DNA of 64,000 nucleotides from Chaunax sp. Z400 (GCA_037577475.1 CM075202.1:24077729-24141728), one strand, 5' to 3'; numbered from the stretch's first letter, positions 11,801 to 21,935 are shown. A program made the numbers and translations. The notes: a model not told the origin generated them from the letters alone.

Positions 11801-14800
11801 CCCCAGGGAGGAGAGAGGGCAAAGCAAGCACTCATTCCACTGCTACTGGAAGTGTCGAGGTCCTGGTGGTGGCTGCGAGCCACCTTCACCCCCAAACCCA
11901 GAGCTAGTTGCAGTGCACTGCCGTGTAGGAACTGAACCGGGCGGGAGAGGACCAGTACCAAGGAGAGGTCCTTCAGGGGTGATCCTCCAGAACTGTGGCC
12001 ATCCCTCAACCACTGAATTGAATCCCTGCACAGACTCCACTTGTTCACCACTCATCAGTTTTACAATGAGAGGGTCTTCATATTTTCTCTTCTTTGACAG
12101 CGAGGTCTCACACTCCATTATTTGTTTTTTGCTCTAAATAATAACTATGATCCTCCATTTGTCAAAATTTGGGTCCTAAATAGTTATCCAGCAACAGCTT
12201 ATTTATCATCTTGTCAACCTGAAAACATAAAGTCCTCTCTAGACCCAGTGTTCAGTTTGTCCGTTCTAGGCTACTGTACAAATCGCAAAATGGTGGCCTC
12301 CATGGAAGAGGATCCGAACCCTCTGCAGATATAAAGGACTCATTCTAAGCTTAAAAACATAGTTTATAAATATTCTATTCATTCAAAGATATATCCCTAA
12401 ATTTAACACACTGCACCTTTATTTGTGGTAAGTATGTTGTTGGTATTTACAGTTTGCGAGATATTCTCCGAACAATAAATGAGTACTGACGGCCCTATCA
12501 GCCTGTCTTTTTTTCTTTCTTTTTTTTAAGGTCAGTTGGGGCATGTTAACCATGATTTTTCTACGAATTATTATTTATTACTTTTTAAAAGTGAGTCTGA
12601 AGGATGATCTAGTCTGGAGCATATTTCGCAAACTAAACTTCACCAAACTTTGACGTACATGAACCATGACACGTTTCTTGAGTTTTACCTTGGAAAGATG
12701 ATTTTAAGGTGTGGTTTGGGAATCATTTTCTCTCATTTTCTTCCATTTTTGTGCATTAAAAGCAAAACCTTGTTTTTTAATTTGGATCTTTGTATCTTAA
12801 AACAAAAAAATCAAATAACCCCTCATTTTTTGTTTTTGAATATCCATTTCAGAATCAAAAATCGAATTACCAAAGGATGCACGGCCCGTGCATCCTTTGG
12901 TAATGTACAAGTTGTAAGATAAGATAAGATAGGATATCCCTTTATTAGTCCCACAGTGGGGAAATTTACAATATTGCAGCAGCACAGTGTACAAAAAACA
13001 CAGCAGGAGGAGGGGAAATAACATTTTTAAAAATACAATACAATAAAGGAGGGGGGTAAAGTGTCTCAAAAATATATTCACAGTACTATTAGAAAAAGTG
13101 TCTCAGTAATTCTCACAGTACTACTAATTGTTTGGTCTACTGGGAGCAGTGCTGATTATACAGTCTAACAGCTGCAGGAAGGAAAGACTTGCGAAAGCGC
13201 TCCTTCACGCACTTTGGGTGAAGCAACCTGTCGCTGAAGGAGCTCTCCAGTGCTGTTATTTGGTCCCGCATCGGGTGGGAGTGATTGTCCATTATGGATG
13301 ACAGCTTAGTTGTCATCCTCCTTTCTCCCACCACCTCCACTGGGTCCAGTGGGCATCCCAGGACAGAGCTGGCCTTCCTTATTAGCTTGTCGAGTCTTTT
13401 CCTGTCCGACACTGAGATGCCGCTGCCCCAGCAGACCACACCATAGAAAATGGCTGATGCCACCACGGTGTCGTAAAATGTCTTGAGGAGTGCTCCCTGC
13501 ACTCCAAAGGACCTCAGTCTCCTGAGCAGATAGAGTCTGCTCTGGCCTTTCCTATAAAGTGCCGTGGTATTGTCTGTCCAGTCCAGTTTATTGTTCAAGT
13601 GAACACCCAGGTACTTATAAGATGTCACCATCTCAATGTCTGTTCCCTGAATGTTCACCGGGTCCGGGGGGGAGTGTGTGTGTCTGCGGAAATCAACCAC
13701 CAGTTCCTTGGTTTTCACCGCGTTGATCTGGAGTTGGTTCCGCTGGCACCAGTCCACAAAGTCCTGCGTCAGTTCTCTGTATTCCCTGTCGTCCCCATCT
13801 GTGATGAGGCCGACGATGGCAGAGTCATCAGAGAACTTCTGCAGGTGACAGGTGGGTGAGTTGTAATGGAAGTCTGCAGTGTAGAGGGTGAAGAGGAACG
13901 GAGCCAGGACCGTTCCCTGTGGGGCCCCCGTACTGCAGACAACCATGTCGGACACACAGTCCCGTGACCTCACATACTGTGGGCGGTTGGTGAGGTAGTC
14001 CAGTATCCAGCATGTGAGGTGTTGGTCCACACTGGTGTGCTCCAGCTTGTCCCTCAGAAGCTGAGGCTGTATCGTGTTGAAAGCACTGGAGAAATCAAAG
14101 AACATGATTCTCACAGTGCTTCCCGGCTTCTCCAGGTGAGAGAGGGCTCGGTGTTGGAGGAAGATGACGGCGTCGTCCACCCCGATGCCAGGTTGGTAGG
14201 CAAACTGAAGCGGGTCCATTGCTGGGCTCACCAGGGGGCGGAGATGAACAAGGACCAGCCGCTCCAGGGTCTTCATCAGGTGGGATGTTAGAGCCACCGG
14301 CCTGTAGCTGTTGAGGTCCTTGGGGTGCGGAGTCTTGGGGACAGGTACCACGCAGGATGTTTTCCACATCTGTGGCACTCTCCCCAGCTTCAGGCTCAGG
14401 TTGAACATTTGTTCAACTATCCCACACAGCTGGTCTGCGCAGGACTTCAGGAGCCTGGAGCTGATGCCGTCCGGACCCGCAGCCTTCCTCGCCTTCATCT
14501 TCCTGAGCTGATCTCTCACCTGGAGAGTTGTGAGGGACAGGGTGGAGCAGGTGGGCTGTGTGCTGAAGTTTGTGGATGGGGGGGATGGTGGTGTTGAGCT
14601 GATGAGATGAGCAGTGGGGGGTGGCTGTGAGCTGAGTGTTGCAGGAAGAGAGGTGGAGGAGGGGGTGGGGCAGTGTCCTGGAGGTGCCAATGAAGGGGGT
14701 TGCAGCAGGCTTGGCTGGGCTGGGGGAGGGGCAGATGACTGATCAAACCTATTGAAAAATAAGTTCAGATCATTCACCCACTGTTGGTCCCCCACAGCCT

Positions 14801-16514
14801 GGGAGTTTGGTTCCTTGTGGCCAGAGATGTTTTTCAGGCCTTTCCAAACTCCACTGGTGTTGTTCTGCTGCAGCTGATCCTCCATCTTCCTCCTGAAGCT
14901 GTTCTTCCCCTCCCTGATCTTCCTCCTTAGCTCCTTCTGTACAATCTTCAGCTCCTCCTTATTTCCTGACTTAAAGGCCCTCTTCTTCTCCTTGAGGAGA
15001 GCCTTTATGTCAGGGTTAATCCACGGTTTATTGTTGGAAAAACACCGTACAGTCCTGGTGGGTACAGTGTTTTCCACACAAAAGTTAATGTAGTCTGTAA
15101 TACAGTCAGTGAGACTGTTGATGTCCTCCCCATGAGAATCACAGAGTTCCTGCCACACAGTTGTATCAAAACAGTCCTTCAAGGCCTCGTCAGCCTCGTC
15201 GGACCATCTCTTCACTGTGCGGGACACAGCTGGTTGCCTGTGTACGAGAGGTTTGTACACAGGCAGGAGATGAACCAGGTTGTGGTCTGATCTTCCCAGG
15301 GGAGGTAGGGTTGATGAGGTGTATGCCTCCTTGGTGTTGGCATACAGTAAGTCCAGTGTTTTATTGTCTCTGGTGCAGCATGTGACGTACTGGGTGAAGG
15401 TGGGCAGAGTGGAAGATGGAGCGGCGTGATTAAAGTCCCCTGATATAAGAAGGAGGGCCTGTGGATGCTGAGTCTGCAGCCTGCCTGTGACAGAGTGAAC
15501 GACATCACAGGCTGCTTCAGCGTTAGCAGAGGGGGGGATATACGCAGCTACCGCGATAACATGCGTGAATTCCCGCGGCAGGTAGTAAGGTCTCATGCTA
15601 ACTGCTAACAGTTCAATGTCCTTACAGCAGAGTTGTTCTTTAATAGTGATGTGCCCAGAGTTACACCATCTATCATTCACAAACACTGCTAGCCCTCCTC
15701 CTTTCCTCTTACCACTCTCCCTCGTCCTGTCCGCGCGCAACAGCTTGAAGCCGTCCAGTGCTGCAGCTGTGTCTGGAGTTAGCGCGGTCAGCCATGTTTC
15801 CGTGAACATCATGATGCTGCACTCCCGGTATTCCCTCTGGTGCCGGGTCAGCACCGCTAATTCGTCCATCTTGTTGGGGAGAGATCTCACATTCCCCATG
15901 ATGATGGACGGGAGGACTGGTCGATATCTCCTCCTCCTAGCACGACGCTCGGCTCCGGCACGGGTCCCCCGTCTCCTCCGTTTCAACTCTCGGGGGACAT
16001 CAGGTCTCTCGTGGGGCAGCACCGCTATGTTACGGAGCGCTAACAGCTGATCCCTACTGTAAACAATAGGGCCATGGCAGCGCACGAGGTCCCCAGACAC
16101 GGTCATGGTCAGGAAGAAACAGAAATAAACAAACAGCAGAAGGCCAAAGCAAAAATCAACTGCTTGGCCTCCATAGTGCAAAGAGCACCCCTCAAGACAG
16201 CGAGGGAAAAATTAAAGAAAGTTAAAAAGACAAACAATAGTGCAGAAAAAGCTCAAGGTGAGCGGGAGCTGCTGCAACAGGCTGCCACTAGCGCGGCGCC
16301 ATCTTGCTGACAATGTCTTGAGGGATATGTCATCTGCAAATGACTCATTACTGCTATTACAATCGTGTTTCTCTTTTTCCCAAGGTGTTTTTTCTCCGTC
16401 AACCCAGAGAAGGGCACAAAAGTGGAGAAGAAATGCAAATCCCGCCTTCATGTGAATCCTCGGGTCCTTACCTTGATTCAGGAACTTTCGGATCATGAGT
16501 GGTGTGATGCATGA
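8807..16514 (+). CDS. Spliced C2H2 zinc-finger / SAM-like protein, 723 residues
   Basis: Five coding exons follow a non-coding first exon: 8807-9395, 9659-9871, 9999-11075, 11241-11403 and 16385-16514 (TGA). All junctions are GT..AG, phases agree (1, 1, 1, 2), and the total of 2172 nt is an exact number of codons with no internal stop. Exon 2 (first coding) encodes C2H2 fingers: CRFC..HCIVH (residues 4-26), a CX4C..HX3H finger and CPVTGC..HVSRKH. Exon 3 encodes a SAM-like helical module (LQSLGVETSDDFRFIEEADL). Exon 4 has a Ser/Thr/Pro-rich linker, then a conserved block starting DWVDTFMIPWDRFPEEL and a basic stretch. Exon 5 has MFGSYYCFNIHYPSEL, a motif shared with the exon at 19465. It resembles multicopy fish genes named SAM-domain-containing-3-like. 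Nucleic-acid binding is likely from the fingers. No catalytic DDE triad was seen. The last intron (11404-16384) was enlarged by insertions. Confidence 0.75.
11575..12420. mobile_element. Nonautonomous MITE-like element in the last intron
   Basis: The left end reads about AAAATGTGGTGTGTGTAATA and the right end, inverted, AAAGGTGCAGTGTGTTAAAT. These are imperfect terminal inverted repeats of a type I recognise as common in fish genomes. The interior has no real ORF; the frames there are broken and repetitive. A truncated second copy of the family lies at about 16640-16810. No target duplication could be fixed. Confidence 0.6.
12421..12865. other. Intron sequence, nothing recognisable
   Basis: AT-rich intron DNA between the MITE-like element and the palindrome. 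No supported feature. Confidence 0.5.
12866..12904. repeat. Perfect 39-bp palindrome (19-bp arms, 1-nt centre)
   Basis: ATTACCAAAGGATGCACGG (12866-12884) is followed by C and then its exact reverse complement (12886-12904). It lies about 10 bp outside the LINE 3' end. Confidence 0.9.
12915..16309 (-). mobile_element. Full-length L2/CR1-type LINE
   Basis: The 3' end lies at the left: a (TAAGA)-type run at 12915-12932, then CCCACTGTGGGACTAATAAA on the minus strand. The 5' end is at about 16309, where the minus strand reads AAGATGGCGCCGCGC, typical of a LINE 5' terminus. A 5' UTR of about 128 bp precedes a single intact ORF (16181-13137). A 3' microsatellite tail rather than poly(A) is characteristic of L2/CR1-like LINEs. 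It lies antisense in the last intron of the zinc-finger/SAM gene. I could not fix a target-site duplication. Confidence 0.85.
13137..16181 (-). CDS. LINE endonuclease-reverse transcriptase ORF, intact, 1014 residues
   Basis: After a basic N-terminal stretch (residues 67-87) comes an apurinic endonuclease (about 90-310) with the expected residues: GNVRSL (N97), FTETWL (E128), ISGDFNH (D249, N251) and GRSDHNLVHL (D299, H300). A linker rich in Pro/Ser (480-545) leads to reverse transcriptase (about 560-870) with KAAGPDGI, FFDFSSAFN (D696), STGAPQGTVLAP and the catalytic KFSDDSAIVG box (783-786). This is FSDD in place of the commoner YADD/FADD. The C-terminal part contains SYKYLGVHLNNKLDW. Nicking of target DNA and target-primed reverse transcription is the known role of this family. 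The ORF has no stop or frameshift, so the copy may be active or very recent. The length fits the CR1/L2 group. Confidence 0.9.
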   Translation of the reverse strand: MHYGGQAVDFCFGLLLFVYFCFFLTMTVSGDLVRCHGPIVYSRDQLLALRNIAVLPHERPDVPRELKRRRRGTRAGAERRARRRRYRPVLPSIIMGNVRSLPNKMDELAVLTRHQREYRECSIMMFTETWLTALTPDTAAALDGFKLLRADRTRESGKRKGGGLAVFVNDRWCNSGHITIKEQLCCKDIELLAVSMRPYYLPREFTHVIAVAAYIPPSANAEAACDVVHSVTGRLQTQHPQALLLISGDFNHAAPSSTLPTFTQYVTCCTRDNKTLDLLYANTKEAYTSSTLPPLGRSDHNLVHLLPVYKPLVHRQPAVSRTVKRWSDEADEALKDCFDTTVWQELCDSHGEDINSLTDCITDYINFCVENTVPTRTVRCFSNNKPWINPDIKALLKEKKRAFKSGNKEELKIVQKELRRKIREGKNSFRRKMEDQLQQNNTSGVWKGLKNISGHKEPNSQAVGDQQWVNDLNLFFNRFDQSSAPPPAQPSLLQPPSLAPPGHCPTPSSTSLPATLSSQPPPTAHLISSTPPSPPSTNFSTQPTCSTLSLTTLQVRDQLRKMKARKAAGPDGISSRLLKSCADQLCGIVEQMFNLSLKLGRVPQMWKTSCVVPVPKTPHPKDLNSYRPVALTSHLMKTLERLVLVHLRPLVSPAMDPLQFAYQPGIGVDDAVIFLQHRALSHLEKPGSTVRIMFFDFSSAFNTIQPQLLRDKLEHTSVDQHLTCWILDYLTNRPQYVRSRDCVSDMVVCSTGAPQGTVLAPFLFTLYTADFHYNSPTCHLQKFSDDSAIVGLITDGDDREYRELTQDFVDWCQRNQLQINAVKTKELVVDFRRHTHSPPDPVNIQGTDIEMVTSYKYLGVHLNNKLDWTDNTTALYRKGQSRLYLLRRLRSFGVQGALLKTFYDTVVASAIFYGVVCWGSGISVSDRKRLDKLIRKASSVLGCPLDPVEVVGERRMTTKLSSIMDNHSHPMRDQITALESSFSDRLLHPKCVKERFRKSFLPAAVRLYNQHCSQ

Positions 16515-16639
16515 ACGCAGTAAGTTATATGCAATGTGATGATGTATCTCACACACTGTTTAGGGATCCCATTTGTTCAGTTACTCTTCCAAGTAAAAGT
16601 TTACCTGTTTACCTCTTAATGTTTTCACAAGTTAGGTGT

Positions 16640-16810
16640 TCATGTTTGCTTTGACGGCGAGGTTTCCCATTCCGTTGCCTATTCTTCTGCTAGATAGTGA
16701 GTATGATCCTCCATATGTCAAAACACAAAACAGTTTTCCAGCAACAACTTAATATCGTCAAAAGTCCTCTCTAGAGCTAGTGTTCAGTTTGTACATTCAG
16801 GCGACTTCCA
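16640..16810. mobile_element. Truncated second copy of the MITE-like family
   Basis: The segment matches the interior of 11575-12420, for example TATGATCCTCCAT.TGTCAAAA, CCAGCAACA and AAAGTCCTCTCTAGA..AGTGTTCAGTTTGT. It lacks both ends. Confidence 0.6.
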
Positions 16811-17480
16811 CCACAACAAAGCAGTCTCTTAACATTTTTTTTTTTTCCAGCAATTTTATTATTAATACTATTTGCACTTCCTTATTTGCATGCATTTGAA
16901 GGGCTTGGTTAAAGATTTTGGTACTTTATATTCCCTCCATTAGAATGATTTGCAGAATAAATTCATCTTTAGTGTTAAAATTGTCCTCATGATTTATTTT
17001 TTGGAAGAAATTCCATTCTTTTACCATCAATTTTCAGATCCTTAATAATGACAGCAACTTGTCCATTCTGTTGTGAAGAACATATGAATGTATGTTAAAG
17101 GACTATTGTTCACTGCATTTTGGAATTAATAAATTCTTGAAAAGCAAAGTTACTATTGGATTTTCTTATATAAATTCAGTTCTGTAAGTGTTGAATTAAA
17201 TGTTTAATGTGTGCACTCTGGGTTACATCTTTTGCAAAAGTCAAACATCTGTAGAAAGGTACTTCCATTTACATTAGATAATCCAAGGTACAAGTGTTCA
17301 ATCTGCTTATTTACATATAGGAATAGTTTTATTTTTCACTGAGCAACAATCCTACCACACTATGTTTGCTTGTTGGCACTTAATGTTTGAGAATGATGGG
17401 TCAAAGTATAGGATTTAATGCTGTTACTTTGTAAATAATACATTTTAGAAAGTCACAGTAGTTTTAAATGTTGCTTACAT
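16811..17480. other. 3' flank of the zinc-finger/SAM gene
   Basis: AT-rich DNA inside the 10-kb element. An AATAAA-like signal within TTAATAAATTC near 17127 could serve polyadenylation. Nothing else was recognised. Confidence 0.35.
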
Positions 17481-17912
17481 TATAAAATAGTTTTTAATAC
17501 TGCAAAATAAACTAGAGGCTACACCATAAACAACTTTTGAGTAGAATTATCGGAAAACTCCAGTTAAATTTACAGCTAAACAATGTTTTTTTGGTATTTA
17601 TTTGTAAAATTTATCAGGTTTCAATGTACATTAAGCAACAATTACATGCAAATATTACGGAAAGAACTAGTATCTTTAACGGTGTGATGATGTAAATTTA
17701 GCAGGAAACGGATGCTGGATTTACCGGTTTAAAATGTTTTTCTGTCATAAATTACACAGTTTCATTCCGTAAAATTTATGTAAATAAAATGCATTGTAAA
17801 ATAATGCATTGTAAAATCGTTTACGTTTTGACTTTATTTTTTACGGAAATTCTCTGGCAACCACAGCTGCCAGTTTTTCCCCGTAAAAACAACGGAATTT
17901 TTTTTGCAGTGT

Positions 17913-17920
17913 ACATCTGT
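17913..17920. repeat. 8-bp target-site duplication, right copy
   Basis: ACATCTGT directly follows the right end CAGTGT and is identical to 7643-7650. Confidence 0.8.
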
Positions 17921-19464
17921 ACATCATCTCTCAGGAAAGATGCAGATACCCGCACTCATGATGTGGCAATGGACTGTTAGCATGCAATATAATGTCTCGT
18001 GCACATATAAAAGGAGATATATGTCATATTATGGACTGGTGAAAGTAGAGCATTTTGTGGACTCTAATTAACTCTGACACCTTCTTAGAAGTAACCTACC
18101 TATGTGCTAGGCATTAATACCACATGAGGACTGTTAAAATCATAATGTGAATTGGTAATCTCATAATGTTTGCAACATCATTCATTTTTTGTTAGGAGAG
18201 TGTAAGAATAGTGGCTTATAAATTATAATGAGATAATTAATGCGTGGCCACGAGATAACAAGCCAGATTCACTCCATATCACCATGTTACAGCTAAATAT
18301 AAATAATATCCTGTGTAATAGGTGCTGTTGCATTTTCCTTTACAGGTTTTGTTAAGTTTAAATATGAAGTACACACAGCGAGGAAATGGACTCTTTATAT
18401 CACTGACAGACTGCATTTTACCCTACCACTCCAGTGTTTTAACTTTGTTACTGTGCTGGATTGAAATTAGTGTTTAATTATCATCCAGAGTCGGGGTAGT
18501 GTTACAAGAATGCTCTAAATCCTCTGTACTCTGTGTGCATGGTGTGCATGGTGACTTCAGTCAGTGTGCTTGTCGTAGCATGGGTGAATGGAGACCCAGA
18601 GTGAGTCACGTCCACACCTGGCTGGCCACCTCCAACTGAATCCTCCCATCAAGAGTTCTTTTCATGAAGTCATCCTAACATCGATCTCCACTCCTCACCA
18701 CCAGTGTCTACGCTCCGGGGGGAAGTCTACTTCATATCGAAAGCACCTAATTAATCGGACGGTTTCCCTTGGTGATCTTCTTCCTGCCGGGGTCTAAGTG
18801 CCAAAGAATATACTTCTGTTCACAATAAATTTAATTTAATTAATTAATTGATTTAATATTGGTACAATAATTACTTTTAATTTATCAATCTGGAAGAATA
18901 TGATGTCTGTGAGAGACACACTTTGTTCCTTTGTGCACTGTGTGAGGATGCCTCAGAGTTCTTCAAGATCTTTCATGTAAATACTTTGATGTTTTGATTT
19001 CAATTATCACAGTGTAAATATATCATAAAGTCAACAAACTTGAATGTGTCTTCCAGCATTTCACATAATCAAAAAGATTATTATATAGTTTTGTGTTTTT
19101 TCACATCTATCTTAAAGCAATGTCAGATGCCATTTGGACAGTAAAGAGTTATGGTGGCTGTAATAATTTGTCAATCAATTCAACCAACATAAATTAGGGA
19201 GAAATTGACACCTTTTGTTCCTTAAAGTTTGAAGACTGTTGAAATTTTTTAAAACTTTTGCTTGTATTAAAACAGAATATAATGTGAATGTGACATTAGA
19301 AAAGGATATATGGAGAAGAGGAATGATTGTAGCCGCTTTATATACATAATTCCATGTAACGAATGCTTGAAGACAAGCTTAAAATATGAACAATGAGAAA
19401 TGAGAAATGCTGAGCATACAGTTTATGTATGCTTGTATAGGATTTTAACTATACTGTTTGTATT
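17921..19464. other. Unannotated spacer
   Basis: Mostly AT-rich. An ORF of 69 residues (18588-18797) is more GC-rich than its surroundings, but I recognise no domain in it and cannot call it a gene. Confidence 0.4.
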
Positions 19465-19671
19465 TTGCAGCAGGAAGAGGAGCCAGATATCACTGTTGGT
19501 GCAGACACCTTCAGGCCAGAGAGCGTCTTTGTTGTAGTTGAAAGGGAAATTGTTGTGAGGGATCTTCCCAAGCAGACCGATGCCTTCATGTTGTTGTTTG
19601 GCCTCATATACACATTCAGATTACACTATCCAAAGAAACTTAATCCAGAAAATCATCATGTGTTTGGATGA
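19465..19671 (+). pseudogene. Orphan terminal exon of the zinc-finger/SAM gene family
   Basis: After an acceptor TATTTTGCAG (19461-19470) an exon encodes about 65 residues beginning QEEEPDITVGADTFRPES and containing LFGLIYTFRLHYPKKL, then a TGA. The motif FG..Y.F..HYP..L aligns with MFGSYYCFNIHYPSEL of exon 5 in the gene at 8807-16514. The exon begins in phase 0, whereas exon 4 of that gene ends in phase 1, so it is not an alternative exon of it. It lies outside the 10-kb element and is probably left over from another copy. Confidence 0.5.
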
Positions 19672-19780
19672 TAACAAAACATTAAAACCTTGCCTACAGA
19701 ATTGAAAAGAATATTTGTTGCAAGGCTGAACCAAACAGCAAGCTTGAATGCACAAGTACATAAATGGTCCATACATTTTA

Positions 19781-19990
19781 TTTTTAATACTGTATTAATC
19801 CCACAGGAGGAAATTCTTTCTCTGCATTTGACCCATCTCTGAGGAGCAGTGGGCTGCCACTACATTGTGGCGCCTGGGGAGCAAATTATGGTTCAGTATC
19901 TTGCTCAAGGATACTTTGACTTGTAGGGTATCAAACCACTGACCTTTCATTCCGTGAACGACTGCTCTACCTCCTGAGCCACAGCCACCC
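19781..19990 (-). mobile_element. tRNA-derived SINE, antisense copy
   Basis: Read on the minus strand it starts GGGTGGCTGTGGCTCAGGAG, has the body GAGCAAGATACTGAACC and ends CCTGTGGGATTAATACAG. This matches the SINE at 2542-2735 throughout, with point differences. Confidence 0.85.
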
Positions 19991-20554
19991 AGATCTGCTT
20001 TATTCTAAGTAACAGCACACCCTCATAAATGACAGTGCCCTGACTCAGTGCCGGCCCTCGGCTATATAGGCGAATGCTAAGGGCGCATAGGGGGCGCTGC
20101 AAATGGGGGGGGGGGGATCTAAATGTTTAACTTTTACTATTTTTACCAATACTATTACTACTATTATTTCAAATATAAATAAGCCCACAACAACATAACT
20201 GCATAGCAAAGAGCCTATTAAATAACGGAGAGGGCTCTTATCTGTGTTCCTGCCGCCCCCAACCCCCCCCTCGCCGGCTCTTACACTTTCCCTGCCTGCT
20301 CTGGTGGGAGTGGAAGGGGTGTGGGGGGGCCGCTGGCGCCCAGAGAAGGAAAAGAAGGAAGGAAGAGGAAGAAAAATGGTACAGTAACGTTAATGTGATG
20401 AAATGGATGAAATGAATAGTTTTTTGCATAGGTAGTTACCATTGTTGGAGCAGAGCGTAACTTTTGGACGATAGTAACGTGGTTTGCTAATCAATAAAAT
20501 GACATGTTACGTCATAAAAACAGTGTGTGTCCAGCACACACAAACAGAAATTCA

Positions 20555-20562
<8 letters not shown>

Positions 20563-20599
<37 letters not shown>
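20563..20599. repeat. (CA)n microsatellite
   Basis: About 18 uninterrupted CA units inside the hAT-type element. Confidence 0.95.
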
Positions 20600-20601
<2 letters not shown>

Positions 20602-21114
20602 CCTGAAGAGGAATGAGGATTAAGGACCCTGGAGATGTCAGTTTGCATTACTCCCACCTTTAATACATCAGGGAAATTTGGAAAGTTAACATTTGGCCTA
20701 TTCAGGTGTTATTTTCACCTGTTGGCTGTGTCATACATTTTTATTGACTATAGTCAGTTAAAATGTTATTCATTTTTCATCCCCTTTATAAGTAATAGTT
20801 GTAAGCCTTTGGTTTATTGTGTTATGGTTTATACAAGTGTGTTTACATCAGTGTCAACAACAATCAAACAAATAAACAATCAAATAGTGGTAAAAACCAG
20901 AGGTTTCTGTGAGTTTTTTTTGTAATATAGTTATTGTGTGCAATATAGTTATTGTGTGTTATGTCTGCACTGGTTTCTTTAATATCTTATTTTGTGCAAT
21001 AGGCCTACCTTATTTATGTCGTATTTACAATTAATTTTATCTCACTTGTTTTCTTGTTTACTGTTTTTATTTGGTATGTAAATAGAGCCATATTTGGCCC
21101 AGGTGTGCTGACAG

Positions 21115-21200
21115 CAGTAAAGACATTAAAATTATTGAACAAACAAAAATATAAAATGCAACTATTTTTTGTTTGTGCAATAATTTTAATGTCTTTACTG
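21115..21200. repeat. Large hairpin, 35-bp arms
   Basis: The arm 21115-21149 (beginning CAGTAAAGACATTAAAATTA) is the reverse complement of 21166-21200 with a single mismatch, around a 16-nt loop. Part of the right arm also belongs to an ~85-bp direct duplication with about 20960-21050 (shared CTGGTTTCTTTAATATCTTA). Confidence 0.8.
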
Positions 21201-21454
21201 GTTTCTTTAATATCTTATTTTGTGCAATGCCTTATTTATATTGTATTTATAATTTATTTTATGTCACTTGTTTCTAATACAGATTTTATTTTGTGGGTTA
21301 TTTTCTATTTAAAATAAAATAAAATCTTGAAGACATACATGCAGTTTCTGTGTGAGTGTATGAAGATTGGTGACATTGACTGCGATGCAAGGGGGGCGCC
21401 AACTAAAATCTTGCCAAGGGCACCAAATTGGTCTGGGCCACCACTGCCCTGACT

Positions 21455-21935
21455 GGTACGTTTTGTACCAGGTAGATGTTCAATGTTTAATGCAGCTGAC
21501 TGTAAATGGTCAGTATTTATGCGGTTTTGTCATTTGAAATCAAAGTTCTGTTGTCAGGAGATGAAAAATGGTTATCGCAATTTTCAGAACCCAGTACTAA
21601 GACCATCTTCTATTGCAAATTTGCTGTTAAAAGGTAGAAGAAAGGAATCTGGGAATTTATGTATATAAGAAGCTTCCATTCTCAATATTATTTCACATTA
21701 ATTTTCTGATAGTCAGCATGTTCAGCCCAATTCAGGCAAGAGCTCTCACCTTGATGATAATGATTATGATTGTTAGCACCTTCGAAAAGGCAACGTCAGC
21801 GTACCTTAATAATATAGTAGTAGTGACCATTAATGTTTGATCTTAATACACTTTGAACTTTTGAGTAGATTTTCATGACAATAAGCTGCTAAATTTATTA
21901 AATTATAATTTGTTAAATTTTTTATCTCTTGTTTT

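Larger units (their letters stand above)
7651..17912 (+). mobile_element. 10.26-kb DNA transposon-like element carrying a zinc-finger/SAM gene
   Basis: The left end begins ACACTGTAAGAAATGTCCGT and the right end, read inward, begins ACACTGCAAAAAAAATTCCG. Both ends are rich in TCCGTAAAA and TTTACAG motifs over 300-400 bp. A perfect 8-bp duplication flanks the element. It contains one spliced gene in sense orientation, and its last intron carries a MITE-like element and an antisense full-length LINE. Without those passengers it is about 6 kb. An 8-bp duplication is typical of hAT, P and a few other superfamilies, but the ends do not carry the hAT CAG start and no DDE transposase is recognisable. 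The encoded protein is either an unrecognised transposase or cargo. Confidence 0.7.
20046..21446. mobile_element. Nonautonomous hAT-type element, 1.4 kb
   Basis: The ends are CAGTGCCGGCCC (left) and, inverted, CAGTGGTGGCCC (right). They are flanked by the 8-bp duplication CCCTGACT (20038-20045 and 21447-21454). CAGTG ends plus an 8-bp duplication are the hAT signature. No transposase is present. The interior contains a poly-G run near 20103, a (CA)n microsatellite and a large hairpin. Confidence 0.8.

Noticed and set aside
11563..12137. ORFs of 77-162 residues on both strands
   Set aside because: They lie inside a MITE-like repeat and show no protein domain.
18588..18797. 69-residue ORF as a gene
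   Set aside because: No recognisable domain, no clear splice partner and no conservation evidence available.
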